Shown: one piece after another, positions 40,822 through 51,243 of the stretch
How the letters are laid out: each line of letters begins with the position of its first letter
Position numbering within the stretch: position 1 is the first letter of the stretch
Source: Kineosporia sp. A_224
Lineage (GTDB): Bacteria > Actinomycetota > Actinomycetes > Actinomycetales > Kineosporiaceae
Direction: 5' to 3'
Assembly (NCBI RefSeq): GCF_002198655.1
Contig: NZ_MWLN01000210.1
Coordinates: forward strand, 1 to 57,873
Length of the DNA: 57,873 bases
The notes under the pieces: generated by a model
Told to the model about the DNA's origin: nothing
What the model saw: only the letters and a program-made list of their open reading frames with translations
The model's database searches: none
Translations under genes and position numbers: made by a program

Positions 40822-43500
40822 TCAGCGCCCCGCCGTGACGCGCTCGCCCACGGCGTGCTCGAGCTTGGTCAGCGCCTCGGCGACCCGGGCCGGGTCGGTG
40901 CCGCCGCCCTGGGCGACGTCCGGCTTGCCGCCGCCGCCACCGCCGAGCACCCCGGCCGCGACCTTGACGAGGTCACCGGCCGCGACGCCCCAGCGCCGGG
41001 CCTCCTCGTTCGTCGCCGCGACGACGACCGGGCGGCCCTTGGTGACGCCGCCGACGGCGACGACGGCCGGCCGGTCGGCGGGCATCCGGCCGCGGACGTC
41101 GAGCGCGAGGGTGCGCAGGTCGTCCGCGGTGGCCTCGCCCGCGTCGTGGGTGACGACGCCGACGCCGAAGACGTCGACCGGCTTGGCCGCGAGCGAGCCC
41201 GCGACCGCGAGCACCTGTCCGGCGCGGATCTGGTCGATCTCCTTCTGCGCGTCGCGCAGCTGGGCGACGAGGGCCGCGACCCGGTCGGGCAGCTCCTCCG
41301 GGCGCACCTTGAGGACGTCGGTGAGCTGGGAGACGAGCACGTGCTCCCGCGCCGACCAGGCGTAGGCGTCCGCGCCGACGAGCGCCTCGACCCGGCGGAC
41401 GCCGGAGCCGATCGAGCCCTCGCCGAGCAGCCGGACGACGCCGAGCTGGCCCGAGCGCCGGGCGTGCGTGCCGCCGCAGAGCTCGCGCGCCCAGTCACCG
41501 ACCGAGATGACGCGCACCTGGTCGCCGTACTTCTCGCCGAACAGCGCCATCGCACCCGCCGCGCGGGCCTGCTCCTGGCTCATGATCTCGGCGTGCACCT
41601 CGAGGTCCTCGATGAGCAGCGCGTTGACCCGGGCCTCGACGTCGCGCAGGGCGCTCGCCGGCAGGCCGTTCGGGGACTGGAAGTCGAACCGGAACCGGCC
41701 CGGGGAGTTCTCCGAGCCCGCCTGGGTCGCGGTGTCGCCGAGCGCCTCCCGGATCGCCTTGTGCACCATGTGCGTCGCGGTGTGCGAGCGGCTGATCGCC
41801 TTGCGCCGCTCGACGTCGACGATGCCCTGGGCCTCGGAGCCGACCCGGACCTCGCCGGACACGACCCGCGCCCGGTGGACGACGATGCCCGTGATCGGGG
41901 ACTGCACGTCCTCGACCTCGAGGACCGCGCCGTCGACCTCGATCCGGCCGGCGTCGGCGAGCTGGCCGCCGCCCTCGGCGTAGAACGGCGTCCGGTCGAG
42001 GACGACCTCGACCCGGGTGCCCTCCGTCGCGGACTGCGCGGTGACCCCGTCGACGACGAGCCCGGCGACCCGGCCGACCGACACGACCTCGTCGTAGCCG
42101 GTGAACTCGACCGAGCGGCCGATCGAGTCCGCGATCGCGCGGTAGCTCGACAGGTCGGTGTGGCCGGTCTTCTTCGCCTTGGCGTCGGCCTTGGCCCGGT
42201 CGCGCTGCTCGGCCATGAGCCGGCGGAACTCGGTCTCGTCGACGGTCAGGCCCTGCTCGCCGGCCATCTCGAGGGTGAGGTCGATCGGGAAGCCGTACGT
42301 GTCGTGGAGCTGGAACGCCTGCGGCCCGGACAGCGTCGTGCCGCCGGCCGCCTTGGTCTTCTCGACCGCGACGTCGAGGATCGTCGTCCCGGCGGTCAGG
42401 GTGCGCCGGAACGCCTCCTCCTCCGCGTCGACGATGGAGCGGATCCGGTTGAAGCCGCTCTCGAGCTCGGGGTAGGACGCCTTCATGCGGTCCTTGCTCA
42501 CCGTCGTGAGGTCGGCGAGCACCGGGTCCTCGACGCCGAGGAGGCGGACCGACCGGACGACGCGGCGCAGGATCCGGCGCAGCACGTAGCCGCCGGCCTC
42601 GTTGGACGGCGTGGCGCCGTCCCCGATGAGCATGAGGCCGCTGCGGACGTGGTCGGCGACGACCCGCATCCGGACGTCGTCCTCGTGGTTCGCGCCGTAC
42701 CGCCGGCCCGACAGCTCCTCGACCCGCTTGATGACGGGGAAGATCTCGTCGATCTCGTACATGTTGTCGACGCCCTGGAGCAGGTACGCGACGCGCTCGA
42801 GGCCCATGCCGGTGTCGATGTTCTTCGCGGGCAGGTCGCCGCGGATGTCGAAGTCGACCTTCGTGCGGACCGCCGACAGCTCGGACTGCATGAAGACGAG
42901 GTTCCAGATCTCGAGGTACCGGTCCTCGTCGACGACCGGACCGCCGTCCTTGCCGTACTCCGGGCCGCGGTCGACGTAGATCTCGCTGCACGGGCCGCCG
43001 GGACCCGGGACGCCCATGTGCCAGTAGTTGTCCGCCAGGCCCCGGCGCTGGATCCGCTCGTCGGGCAGGCCCGCGATCTTCTTCCAGAGGTCGATCGCCT
43101 CGTCGTCGTCCTGGTAGACGGTGACCCAGATCGTGTCCGGGTCGAAGCCGTAGTAGCCCTCGGCCTGCGAGCCCGTGACGAGCTGCCAGGCGAGCTCGAT
43201 GGCACCGGCCTTGAAGTAGTCGCCGAACGAGAAGTTCCCGTTCATCTGGAAGAACGTGCCGTGCCGGGTGGTCTTGCCGACCTCTTCGATGTCGAGGGTC
43301 CGCACGCACTTCTGCACGCTCGTCGCGCGCGGGTACGGCGGGGTCTCCTGGCCGAGGAAGTACGGCTTGAAGGGCACCATGCCGGCGTTGACGAACAGCA
43401 GCGTCGGGTCGTCGTAGAGCAGCGGCGCGCTCGGGACCACGGTGTGCCCGTGAGACTCGAAGAAGCGCAGCCAGCGACGGCGGATCTCAGCCGTCTCCAT
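40822..43500 (-). CDS. alaS: Alanyl-tRNA synthetase
   Basis: The 892-residue product has the class II catalytic core ([49 protein letters not shown]), the editing domain zinc site ([10 protein letters not shown] and [13 protein letters not shown]), and a C-terminal DHHA1-type region with the Gly-rich [18 protein letters not shown] at 43500. Full family length. Confidence 0.97.
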   Translation of the reverse strand: METAEIRRRWLRFFESHGHTVVPSAPLLYDDPTLLFVNAGMVPFKPYFLGQETPPYPRATSVQKCVRTLDIEEVGKTTRHGTFFQMNGNFSFGDYFKAGAIELAWQLVTGSQAEGYYGFDPDTIWVTVYQDDDEAIDLWKKIAGLPDERIQRRGLADNYWHMGVPGPGGPCSEIYVDRGPEYGKDGGPVVDEDRYLEIWNLVFMQSELSAVRTKVDFDIRGDLPAKNIDTGMGLERVAYLLQGVDNMYEIDEIFPVIKRVEELSGRRYGANHEDDVRMRVVADHVRSGLMLIGDGATPSNEAGGYVLRRILRRVVRSVRLLGVEDPVLADLTTVSKDRMKASYPELESGFNRIRSIVDAEEEAFRRTLTAGTTILDVAVEKTKAAGGTTLSGPQAFQLHDTYGFPIDLTLEMAGEQGLTVDETEFRRLMAEQRDRAKADAKAKKTGHTDLSSYRAIADSIGRSVEFTGYDEVVSVGRVAGLVVDGVTAQSATEGTRVEVVLDRTPFYAEGGGQLADAGRIEVDGAVLEVEDVQSPITGIVVHRARVVSGEVRVGSEAQGIVDVERRKAISRSHTATHMVHKAIREALGDTATQAGSENSPGRFRFDFQSPNGLPASALRDVEARVNALLIEDLEVHAEIMSQEQARAAGAMALFGEKYGDQVRVISVGDWARELCGGTHARRSGQLGVVRLLGEGSIGSGVRRVEALVGADAYAWSAREHVLVSQLTDVLKVRPEELPDRVAALVAQLRDAQKEIDQIRAGQVLAVAGSLAAKPVDVFGVGVVTHDAGEATADDLRTLALDVRGRMPADRPAVVAVGGVTKGRPVVVAATNEEARRWGVAAGDLVKVAAGVLGGGGGGKPDVAQGGGTDPARVAEALTKLEHAVGERVTAGR

Positions 43501-43597
43501 CTCGGGGCCTCCGGTCGTGTTCGTGTGGCTCGGTGGTGCTCGTCGGGTGGTTCTCGTCTCGTGCGTGGTGCTCGCGCGCCGTCCGTGGCGCGGTGGG

Positions 43598-43876
43598 TCA
43601 GCGGTCGCCCCGGCCCCGGGTCGGGTTCTCCAGCAGCGCCCGGGCCTCGTCCTGCGTGATGACCCCGGAGTCGACGCCGAGGGCGACGCGCAGCTCCTGC
43701 TCCCGCTCGTCCATCGCCTCCCGGACGACGTCCGCGGCGTCCCGGACGGCGTCCGCGAGGTTCGACAGTGAGCGCCCGACGCCCTCCGGAGAGTACTGGT
43801 CGACGGTCTTCGTCAGCTTGCGCACCACGAGGACGCCGGCCGTGGCGCCGAGCGCGATCCAGAACAGCCGCTTCAT
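43598..43876 (-). CDS. Small membrane-anchored protein, DUF6167-like
   Basis: The 92-residue product starts [20 protein letters not shown], a single membrane anchor, followed by an amphipathic helical part ([20 protein letters not shown]). Proteins of this form lie next to alaS in many actinobacteria. It follows the DUF948-like gene by five bases and precedes alaS by 97 bases. Function unknown. Confidence 0.75.
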   Translation of the reverse strand: MKRLFWIALGATAGVLVVRKLTKTVDQYSPEGVGRSLSNLADAVRDAADVVREAMDEREQELRVALGVDSGVITQDEARALLENPTRGRGDR

Positions 43877-43881
43877 CGCGC

Positions 43882-44253
43882 TCAGCCCTTCCGGCGCGAG
43901 CGGCCCGAGGACCGGCCGTTCATCGCCTGCCGGACGCCGTAGCTGAAGGCGGCGACCTTGACGACGGGCGAGCCGAGGGTCGCCGCGAAGAGCGCGGTGA
44001 GCGCCGAGACGTTCGTCGACACCTGCGCCACGTTGTCGGTGATCGAGTCGACCTTGACGAGCTGGGCGTTCGTGCTCGCGACCGTCGTCGTCACCTCGGA
44101 CAGCAGCGGGACCGTGCCGTCGGAGATGCCGCGGACCGTCACGCGGGTCTCCTCGAGGACCTTGCCCAGCTTGACGAGCGGGTAGGCGAGGAAGCCGACG
44201 AGCAGCACGAACGCGAGGGCCGCGATGAGCCCTGCGACGTCGCCGAGGGACAT
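43882..44253 (-). CDS. DUF948-family membrane protein
   Basis: The 123-residue product has a membrane helix at about residues 8-28 (AGLIAALAFVLLVGFLAYPL) and then a long helical segment (KLGKVLEETRVTVRGISDGT, LLSEVTTTVASTNAQL) and a basic C-terminus, as in the DUF948 family. It is five bases upstream of the DUF6167-like gene, forming a pair upstream of alaS. Function unknown. Confidence 0.8.
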   Translation of the reverse strand: MSLGDVAGLIAALAFVLLVGFLAYPLVKLGKVLEETRVTVRGISDGTVPLLSEVTTTVASTNAQLVKVDSITDNVAQVSTNVSALTALFAATLGSPVVKVAAFSYGVRQAMNGRSSGRSRRKG

Positions 44254-44411
44254 GCGTTGCTCCCCTGTGCGGTGTTCTGGACCGGCACGCGGGCCGGACG
44301 GACGGGACGCCCGCGCGTCGTCCGCAGGCGCGGTCCGGGCGACGTTCGGGCTATCGGGTGACCTTATCGCCTCCTTCGTGCACCGCTCGGCACGGGCGTA
44401 CGCTCCCGCGC

Positions 44412-44864
44412 GTGGAGACGGTGCCGCAGGTCAGACGGCTCACGGACGACGACGTGCCCCGGGTGCTCGAGGTGCTCGACCTCTCCCGGCTCTCCCCCGG
44501 CGCGACGACGTCCCCGACCGGGTTCTACGTCGTCGCCTGGGACGGCGGCACGCCCCTCGGGCACGCCCACCTCGCGCTCACCGACCCGCCGGAGATGCAG
44601 GACGTCCTCGTCGCCGAGGGCGCCCGCGGCCGCGGCGTCGGCCGGGCCCTCGTCGAGGCGCTGCTGCACGAGACGCGAGCGCTCGGCGCCGACCGGCTGC
44701 GCCTGACGGTGAGCGAGGACAACGCGGCCGCGCGCGCCGTCTACGCGCGCCTCGGCTTCACCGACACGGGGCTGCCGCCGTACCGGGTCCACGGCACGAT
44801 CCAGATCCGCAGCGGCCCGATCGAGGTCGACGACACCCTCCTGACCCTGGAGCGCCCGGTCTGA
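44412..44864 (+). CDS. GNAT-family N-acetyltransferase
   Basis: The 150-residue product has the acetyl-CoA loop VLVAEGARGRGVGRALVEA and the C-terminal TVSEDNAAARAVYARLGF pattern of GNAT enzymes. GTG at 44412 is preferred; an earlier in-frame ATG at 44358 would add 18 residues without family similarity. Substrate unknown. It is followed by the left arm of a palindrome into which an IS30 element appears to have inserted. Confidence 0.82.
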   Translation: METVPQVRRLTDDDVPRVLEVLDLSRLSPGATTSPTGFYVVAWDGGTPLGHAHLALTDPPEMQDVLVAEGARGRGVGRALVEALLHETRALGADRLRLTVSEDNAAARAVYARLGFTDTGLPPYRVHGTIQIRSGPIEVDDTLLTLERPV

Positions 44865-44879
44865 CGCACGCGTCCCGCC

Positions 44880-44899
44880 TCTGCGGTGGATCGTCCGGC
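44880..44899. repeat. Copy of palindrome arm, left of the IS element
   Basis: TCTGCGGTGGATCGTCCGGC differs by one base in 20 from the left arm of the palindrome at 47464-47483. Its last 15 bases can pair, with two mismatches, with GCCCGACGATCGACC at 46339-46353 on the other side of the IS, so the two look like arms of one hairpin now 1.4 kb apart. Confidence 0.6.
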
Positions 44900-44909
44900 A
44901 CAGGGCGGA

Positions 44910-46328
44910 TTCAACTGGTGGTCGCAACACCTCGATCGTGGAGGTGTCTTGTGGATCGGCCTGGTGGGCGTCCGATGCGTAGGAGTGGGTGGCCGGGGCG
45001 TGCGCCCGGGGTTGCGCCGGTCCGGTTCGAACTCGAGCGGGTGTTCTGGCGACAGATCGCCGCGGGGCTGAGCACCGAGGACGCGGCCGCGGTGATCGGC
45101 GTGTCCGTTCCGACCGGGCATCGGTTGTTTCGTGATCGTGGCGGGATGCCGACGTTCATGCTGCTGCCGGTCAAGGGCCGGTACCTGTCGTTCGCCGAGC
45201 GCGAGCAGGTCGCCCTTGCGAAGGCCGCAGGCGATGGGGTTCGTGAGATCGCCCGTCAACTGGGCCGTGACCCGGGGACGATCTCGCGCGAGCTGCGCCG
45301 TAACGCCAGCCTGCGTAACGGCAAGCCGGTCTACGTGCCGTCGTCGGCGCACTGGAAGGCCGAGATGAGGGCCCGTCGCCCCAAGCCGGCGAAGCTGGCC
45401 GTCAACCCCCGGCTGCGCAGGTACGTCCAGGAACGCCTGTCCGGGCAGGTCCGCCGCGCGGACGGCACCCCAGTCCCCGGGCCGGCGACGGCGCCCGTGC
45501 TGCGCAGGCGCCCTGAGCGGGGGCGGGACCGGCGATGGGCGACGGCGTGGAGCCCGGAGCAGATCTCGCGCCGGCTGCGGGTGGACTTCCCCGACGATGA
45601 GTCGATGCGGATCTCACCGGAGGCGATCTACCAGGCCGTGTTCGTCCAGAGCCGTGGGGCACTCAACCGCGAGCTCGTCGCCTGCCTGCGGACCGGACGC
45701 TCGCTGCGCAGCCCGCGCGCCCGAGCACGCCAGCACCCCGGCAACCACGTCACACCCGACGTCGAGATCAGCCAACGGCCGGCCGACGCCGAGGACCGAG
45801 CGGTCCCTGGGCACTGGGAAGGCGATCTGATCATCGGGGCGGGCAAGACCGCGATCGGGACACTGGTCGAACGCACCACCCGTTTCACGATGCTCCTGCA
45901 CCTGCCTCGAGACGGTGACGCGCCCAGCCGCAGCACGCTCAGCGGCTACGGCGCCGCGGCCGTCCGCGCCGCGATCGCCGCCCAGATCACCACCCTGCCC
46001 GAAGAACTACGACGGTCACTGACCTGGGACCGGGGCAAAGAGCTCGCCCAGCACGCGCAGTTCACGATCGACACCGGTGTCCGGGTCTACTTCGCCGACC
46101 CGCACAGTCCTTGGCAGCGAGGCACGAACGAGAACACCAACGGCCTGCTCCGCCAGTACTTCCCCAAGGGCACCGACCTGACCCGCTGGACCCGCGACGA
46201 CATCGAAGCCGTCGCCGCCACCCTCAACGCCAGACCCCGAAAGACCCTCGACTGGCGAACCCCCGCAGAAGCCCTTGACCAGCTACTGTCCAGCCCACCA
46301 GCAGCCGGTGTTGCGACCACCGGTTGAA
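44910..46328 (+). mobile_element. IS30-family insertion sequence
   Basis: A 1419-bp element with 22-bp terminal inverted repeats (44910-44931 and 46307-46328) identical at 21 of 22 positions, enclosing one transposase gene whose stop lies inside the right repeat. No target duplication is visible (flanks GGA and CCC). The base and codon use (more CGT and GGT) is less GC-biased than the neighbours. Both ends and the transposase look intact, so it could be active. Confidence 0.92.
44951..46327 (+). CDS. IS30-family transposase
   Basis: The 458-residue product has an N-terminal helix-turn-helix (FWRQIAAGLSTEDAAAVIGV), a second one typical of IS30 (FAEREQVALAKAAGDGVREI), and the DDE catalytic core: HWEGDLIIG, SLTWDRGKEL, and DPHSPWQRGTNENTNGLLRQ with the catalytic Glu. 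GTG at 44951 has GGAGG six bases upstream; an ATG eight codons later is possible. Confidence 0.93.
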   Translation: MDRPGGRPMRRSGWPGRAPGVAPVRFELERVFWRQIAAGLSTEDAAAVIGVSVPTGHRLFRDRGGMPTFMLLPVKGRYLSFAEREQVALAKAAGDGVREIARQLGRDPGTISRELRRNASLRNGKPVYVPSSAHWKAEMRARRPKPAKLAVNPRLRRYVQERLSGQVRRADGTPVPGPATAPVLRRRPERGRDRRWATAWSPEQISRRLRVDFPDDESMRISPEAIYQAVFVQSRGALNRELVACLRTGRSLRSPRARARQHPGNHVTPDVEISQRPADAEDRAVPGHWEGDLIIGAGKTAIGTLVERTTRFTMLLHLPRDGDAPSRSTLSGYGAAAVRAAIAAQITTLPEELRRSLTWDRGKELAQHAQFTIDTGVRVYFADPHSPWQRGTNENTNGLLRQYFPKGTDLTRWTRDDIEAVAATLNARPRKTLDWRTPAEALDQLLSSPPAAGVATTG

Positions 46329-46353
46329 CCCGGGCAGCGCCCGACGATCGACC

Positions 46354-47394
46354 TCAAGGAAGCGGATCCGTGGACGGAACGAGCGGCGCGACGGGACAGG
46401 CGGGGCCGCACGGGGTCGGGGTACCGCGCCAGCCCCGGTGCCGCAGCACCGTGATGACCTCGACGGCCATCCCGCAGGGGTCGTCCACCGTCTCGTGCCA
46501 GCCGTACTGGAGGCTTCGGTCCCCGACCACGGTCACGGAGTTGTCCCGGCCACGGTCGAGCCAGGCGAGCCAGCGCGGATGCGCCTCGAGACCGTCGAGC
46601 TCGACGACGAGGCCCCACCGCCGGTACCGGACGTCGCGGTAGCGGTTGCGGACCTTCCGCCCGCGCCCGTCGTGCACCGGCTCGGGCCGGTTGCAGTGAC
46701 CACGGGGCAACCCGTGCGGGCGTTCGACGCCGCGGCGGTATCGGCGCTCGAGCGCCGACTGCACGCCCTCGGCGGTCTCGCCGAGCACCTCCACCAGCAG
46801 CCGGCGGTGCCGGTGGTGCGCACGGGCGTCCAGCGCTGACCGGAGCCGCTCCGGGGAGGTGCGCCGGCTCGCGGTGGCCCGGATGACGAGGTCGACGACC
46901 GCGGCCTCCTGGGTCGCCTCGTCGGCCAGGTCGAGCACCGCCTCCTCGAGGCGCAGCCGCGGCGGCTGCCGGGCGGGGTGCACCCGACCGTCGAGCCGGC
47001 GCCTGCGCACGACACGGACCCGGCCGACACCCCGCGGCTGGACGACGTGCCGCGCGCCCGGCACGCAGACGGTCATGACGGCGGGCGGTCCGTCGTGCAC
47101 GCCCCACAGCCACAGCGCCGTCGTCCCGCCGAGGGCCGCGCCGTCGCCGGCGGCCAGAACAGCGGCCCATGCCCGGGTGAGGGCCGGGACCGGCCCGGTG
47201 AAGGTCGCGTAGACGCCGGGGTGCAGGCCCTGCCACCGGCGGGAGTCGAGGAGCGCGTCGACCTGTCCGGAGGTGAGCCCGAGCCCGAGCAGCTGGGGCC
47301 GGCTCACGACCCCGGCCTGGGCGGCGGCGAGCGCACGCCACGCGTCGGCACCCGCGTGCCGCCACCGCGCCGACCTCCGGTCCCGCCCCACCAC
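46354..47394 (-). CDS. AbiEi-type winged-helix protein with DUF559/Vsr-like nuclease domain
   Basis: The 346-residue product starts with a winged-helix region like AbiEi antitoxins (AAQAGVVSRPQLLGLGLTSG, then WQGLHPGVYATFTG). The C-terminal part (VRYRRWGLVVELDGLEAHPR, LDRGRDN) has the pattern of the DUF559/Vsr-like PD-(D/E)XK fold, with Asp, Glu-x-Asp and His in place. No AbiEii toxin gene is next to it. It lies between two copies of a palindrome and is next to the IS30 element. Antitoxin, nuclease or orphan role is undecided. Confidence 0.65.
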   Translation of the reverse strand: MVGRDRRSARWRHAGADAWRALAAAQAGVVSRPQLLGLGLTSGQVDALLDSRRWQGLHPGVYATFTGPVPALTRAWAAVLAAGDGAALGGTTALWLWGVHDGPPAVMTVCVPGARHVVQPRGVGRVRVVRRRRLDGRVHPARQPPRLRLEEAVLDLADEATQEAAVVDLVIRATASRRTSPERLRSALDARAHHRHRRLLVEVLGETAEGVQSALERRYRRGVERPHGLPRGHCNRPEPVHDGRGRKVRNRYRDVRYRRWGLVVELDGLEAHPRWLAWLDRGRDNSVTVVGDRSLQYGWHETVDDPCGMAVEVITVLRHRGWRGTPTPCGPACPVAPLVPSTDPLP

Positions 47395-47459
47395 GGCCGC
47401 AGATCATGCCCAACCCCGGCCACGGACGCCGCCCGTCATCCACAGGCGGCAGGCGGGCG

Positions 47460-47512
47460 CCGTTCTGCGGTTGATCGTCCGGCCCGTCGCCGGACGATCA
47501 ACCGCAGAACGG
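47460..47512. terminator. Long perfect palindrome downstream of rarA (repeat family)
   Basis: Two 24-base arms (47460-47483 and 47489-47512) are perfectly complementary around the five-base loop CCGTC. It lies 11 bases after the rarA stop and upstream of the AbiEi-like gene. As a hairpin it can end rarA transcripts. The arm recurs near 44880 with 19 of 20 bases identical, so it is a repeated element and not only a local terminator. Confidence 0.75.
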
Positions 47513-47523
47513 CCGCACCTCGG

Positions 47524-48888
47524 TCAGCGACGCCGGAGGATGTCCCGCAGCCGCTGCAGGCGCGTCGTCAGCTCGCGCTCGAAGCCACGGTCGGTCGGGG
47601 TGTAGTACTCGCGGCCGTCGACGCCGTCCGGGGCGTACTGCTGGGACGCCACCCCGAGCGGCTCGTCGTGCGAGTAGACGTACCCCTTGCCGTGGCCGAT
47701 CTTCTTCGCCCCCGCGTAGTGCGCGTCGCGCAGGTGCGGCGGGACCGGCCCGCCGAGGCCGGCGCGGACGTCGGCGACGGCCGCGTTGATGCCCATGTAC
47801 GACGCGTTCGACTTCGGGGCGAGCGCGAGGTGGACGACGGCCTGGGCGAGGATGATCCGCGCCTCCGGCATGCCGATCATCGCGACCGCCTGGGCGGCCG
47901 CGACGGCGGTCTGGAGCGCGCTCGGGTCGGCCATGCCGACGTCCTCGCTCGCCGCGATCATGATCCGCCGGGCGACGAAGCGCGGGTCCTCCCCTGCCTC
48001 GAGCATCCGGGCGAGGTAGTGCAGGGACGCGTCGACGTCCGAGCCGCGCATCGACTTGATGAGGGCGCTCGCGACGTCGTAGTGCTGGTCGCCCGCGCGG
48101 TCGTAGCGGACCGCGGCCCGGTCGACGGCGCGCTCGGTCGTCGCGAGCGAGACCGGCGCCGGCCGGGCGGCCGACTCGTCGAGCGCCGCACCGGCGGCCG
48201 CCTCGAGCGCGGTGAGCGCGGCCCGGGCGTCCCCGCCGGCCATCCGCACGAGGTGCGCGCGGGCGTCGTCCTCGAGGGTGACGGCGCCGCCGAGCCCGCG
48301 GTCGTCCGCGACGGCCCGGTCGAGCAGACCGCCGATGTCGTCGTCCGAGAGCGGCCGCAAGGTGAGCAGCAGCGAGCGGGACAGCAGCGGCGACACGACG
48401 GAGAAGGACGGGTTCTCCGTCGTCGCGGCGACGAGCACCACCCAGCGGTTCTCCACGCCGGGCAGCAGGGCGTCCTGCTGGGCCTTGGTGAAGCGGTGGA
48501 TCTCGTCGAGGAACAGGACCGTCTCGCGGCGGTGCAGGTCGCGGGCGTCCCGGGCCTCCTCCATGACCCGCCGGACGTCCTTGACCCCGGCCGTCACCGC
48601 CGACAGCTCGACGAACCGCCGCCCCGTCGCCTTCGACACGACGTGCGCGAGCGTCGTCTTGCCGGTGCCCGGCGGCCCCCAGAGGATCACGGACGCCGGG
48701 CCGGCCGGCCCGGAGCCGCCCTCGGCGAGCCGGCGCAGCGGCGACCCGGCGGCGAGCAGGTGCCCCTGGCCGACGAGCTCGCCGACCGACGTCGGGCGCA
48801 TCCGGACGGCGAGCGGCAGCCGGACGGCGCCCGACGACACGCCGTCGTCGTCCGTGTCGTCGGGGTCCGGTGAGAACAGGTCCGTCAC
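47524..48888 (-). CDS. rarA: Replication-associated recombination protein RarA (MgsA)
   Basis: AAA+ ATPase acting at stalled replication forks. The 454-residue product has the clamp-loader-like Walker [17 protein letters not shown], Walker [11 protein letters not shown], the sensor [19 protein letters not shown], and the C-terminal tetramerisation region with [13 protein letters not shown] and [21 protein letters not shown] at 48888, with only 18 bases to the divergent MMPL gene. Confidence 0.94.
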   Translation of the reverse strand: MTDLFSPDPDDTDDDGVSSGAVRLPLAVRMRPTSVGELVGQGHLLAAGSPLRRLAEGGSGPAGPASVILWGPPGTGKTTLAHVVSKATGRRFVELSAVTAGVKDVRRVMEEARDARDLHRRETVLFLDEIHRFTKAQQDALLPGVENRWVVLVAATTENPSFSVVSPLLSRSLLLTLRPLSDDDIGGLLDRAVADDRGLGGAVTLEDDARAHLVRMAGGDARAALTALEAAAGAALDESAARPAPVSLATTERAVDRAAVRYDRAGDQHYDVASALIKSMRGSDVDASLHYLARMLEAGEDPRFVARRIMIAASEDVGMADPSALQTAVAAAQAVAMIGMPEARIILAQAVVHLALAPKSNASYMGINAAVADVRAGLGGPVPPHLRDAHYAGAKKIGHGKGYVYSHDEPLGVASQQYAPDGVDGREYYTPTDRGFERELTTRLQRLRDILRRR

Positions 48889-48906
48889 GCCTGCCACGCT
48901 ATCGAC

Positions 48907-51243
48907 GTGCTGCACGCTCTCGGACGCCTCATCGCACGCAAGGCCCGCTGGTTCCTCGTGGCGTGGCTCGTGGCCGTCGTCGCCGGGTTCGGTGCGGCGT
49001 CCGGGGCCTTCGGCAACGAGGCCCTCTTCGACCGGCTCCAGGCGGGCGACGCCCCCCAGGTGCCCGGCGAGAGCACGACCGGCCGGGAGCTGCTCGCGGC
49101 CTCGGACACGACCGGCACCGTGCTCCAGCTCCTCGTCGACGGCACGGACCCGCAGGACCCGGCGCTGCGCGGCCTCGTCACCGGGGCCCGCCCGGGCCTC
49201 GCGGGGATCGACCACGTGCAGTCCGTCGTCGACCCCTACCTCGGACCGGCCGGCACCCCGAGCCCGCTCCTGTCGACCGACGGGCGGGCGTTCCTCGTCG
49301 TCGTCACCCTCGACCCGGACCTCACCCGCAGCGTCCAGCGGACGACGCTCGACATCGTCACGCAGCGCCTCGGCGCGCTCGGCGCCCAGGTCAGCGCGGC
49401 GGCGCCCGGGGCGAGGACGACGGTCGGCGGCATCCAGACGCTCGTCGACGAGATCAACGGCAAGGTCGGCAGCGACCTGCGCAAGGGCGAGACGATCGCG
49501 CTGCCGCTGAGCCTGCTCGTCATGGTGCTCGTGTTCGGCGGCCTGCTCGCCGCCGGGCTGCCGATCGTCGGCGCGATCGCCTCGATCGGCGGCGGCCTGG
49601 CGACGCTGCTCGGCTTCTCGTACGTCATCGACCTCGACTCCAGCGTGCCGAGCGTCGTCAGCGTCCTGGGGCTGGGCCTGTGCATCGACTACGGGCTGCT
49701 CCTCGTGAGCCGCTACCGCGAGGAGCTGCGCCGGCTGCACGCCCGCGACGGGCTGGGCCCTGACGAGAGCCCCGGAGCGGCGGCCCTCGAGGGCGCCCTC
49801 GAGCACACCCTCGGGACGGCGGGGCGGACGATCCTCTTCAGCGGCATCACCGTCGCCGTCAGCCTGGCCGGGCTGCTCCTCATGAACGCGTCGGTCCTGC
49901 GGGCCGTCGGCGCAGCCGGGGTGAGCGTCGTCGTCGTCGCGCTCCTCGTCGCGCTCACGCTCGTCCCCGCGCTCGTCGCGGTCTCCGGGGACCGGCTCAT
50001 CCGGCCCGGGGTGCTGCACCGGGTCCCGCTGCTCGACCGCCTGGCCCGCCGCCTCGGTGACGTCGCCCCGGCCGAGGGCGCCTTCTCCCGGCTCGCCCGC
50101 CGGGTCCAGCGCCGTCCTCTCGTCGTCATCCTCGCCGTCGCCGCCGTGCTCGTCGTCGCCGCCGTGCCGGTGCTGTCGATGCGGCTGGTCTCCAGTGGCG
50201 TGAAGATGCTCCCGCCGGACTCCGCGCAGCGTGTGCTCTTCGAGACCGTCGAGACCCGCTTCGGGGCGCTGAGCGAGGCCTCGGTCGTCGTCGTCGCCCC
50301 GGGCCGCCCGGCGGCGGACCTCGACGCCTGGGCCGCGCAGCGCGGCGTCGCCGACCTGCCCGGCGTCGCGTCCGTCGACCCGGCCCGGGTCCAGGGCACG
50401 GGGGCCGACGCCGTCGCCGTCCTCGGGATCCGGACGACGGACGACGCGCAGTCCGACGCCGCCCGCGCCGTCGTCGAGCGGGTCCGCGACGTCCGCCCCG
50501 GGTTCACCTCCTACGTCACGGGCGAGGCCGCGAACGTCGCCGACTTCACCGCCGGGATCCTCGCCCGCGCGCCCTACGCCGTCGGCGTCGTGGCCCTCGC
50601 GACGTTCGTGCTGCTCTTCCTCATGACCGGCTCGGTCCTCGTGCCGCTCAAGGCGCTCGTCATGAACATCGTCTCGCTCGGCGCGTCCTTCGGCGTGCTC
50701 GTCTGGGTCTTCCAGGAGGGTCACCTGGAGTCGCTGCTCGGTTTCTCCTCCGCGGGCGGCATCGACACGACGATCCCGGCGCTGGCGCTCGCCTTCGCGT
50801 TCGGGCTGTCGATGGACTACGAGGTGTTCCTCCTGTCACGGATCAAGGAGTTCCGCGACCTCGGCCTCGACAACGACGCCGCGGTGCTCAACGGCCTGCA
50901 GCGCTCCGGCCGGATCATCACGTCGGCGGCGCTCATCATCGTCGTCGTCTTCGCCGGCTTCGTGGCCGGCGACCTGCTCATCATCAAGCAGATCGGGGTC
51001 GCGCTCGCCGTGGCGGTCGCCGTCGACGCCACGCTCGTGCGGATGCTCCTCGTGCCCGCGACGATGACGCTGCTCGGCGAGTGGAACTGGTGGGCACCGG
51101 AACCGCTGCGCCGCCTGCACGACCGGTTCGGCCTGCGCGAAGGCCCCGAAGACCTCGAGGTGGATGCGTATGGGCTCGCCGACTCCCCCGCGGGTCGCAC
51201 CGGTGCCGGTCGGCACGTGGCCGCGCCCGACGCACCGGCCTGA
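48907..51243 (+). CDS. MMPL-family (RND) membrane transporter
   Basis: The 778-residue product has the MMPL layout: one N-terminal helix (about 13-35), an extracytoplasmic domain, five or six helices at about 195-350 with the conserved [20 protein letters not shown], a second helix at about 400, another external domain, and a final helix bundle with [20 protein letters not shown]. Such proteins export lipids or drugs; the cargo is unknown. The start GTG at 48907 is 18 bases from the divergent rarA start. It overlaps the downstream acetyltransferase gene by about 74 bases. Confidence 0.87.
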   Translation: MLHALGRLIARKARWFLVAWLVAVVAGFGAASGAFGNEALFDRLQAGDAPQVPGESTTGRELLAASDTTGTVLQLLVDGTDPQDPALRGLVTGARPGLAGIDHVQSVVDPYLGPAGTPSPLLSTDGRAFLVVVTLDPDLTRSVQRTTLDIVTQRLGALGAQVSAAAPGARTTVGGIQTLVDEINGKVGSDLRKGETIALPLSLLVMVLVFGGLLAAGLPIVGAIASIGGGLATLLGFSYVIDLDSSVPSVVSVLGLGLCIDYGLLLVSRYREELRRLHARDGLGPDESPGAAALEGALEHTLGTAGRTILFSGITVAVSLAGLLLMNASVLRAVGAAGVSVVVVALLVALTLVPALVAVSGDRLIRPGVLHRVPLLDRLARRLGDVAPAEGAFSRLARRVQRRPLVVILAVAAVLVVAAVPVLSMRLVSSGVKMLPPDSAQRVLFETVETRFGALSEASVVVVAPGRPAADLDAWAAQRGVADLPGVASVDPARVQGTGADAVAVLGIRTTDDAQSDAARAVVERVRDVRPGFTSYVTGEAANVADFTAGILARAPYAVGVVALATFVLLFLMTGSVLVPLKALVMNIVSLGASFGVLVWVFQEGHLESLLGFSSAGGIDTTIPALALAFAFGLSMDYEVFLLSRIKEFRDLGLDNDAAVLNGLQRSGRIITSAALIIVVVFAGFVAGDLLIIKQIGVALAVAVAVDATLVRMLLVPATMTLLGEWNWWAPEPLRRLHDRFGLREGPEDLEVDAYGLADSPAGRTGAGRHVAAPDAPA

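Noticed and set aside
44910-46328. IS30 element as part of a larger composite transposon or integron with the acetyltransferase
   Set aside because: Only one copy of the IS is seen, with no second copy, integrase or att-like repeat in the window.
46354-46380. CTCAAG near 46353 on the plus strand as another FliA-like promoter
   Set aside because: No SYCGAT box at 16-18 bases distance, and it lies at the 3' end of a minus-strand gene.
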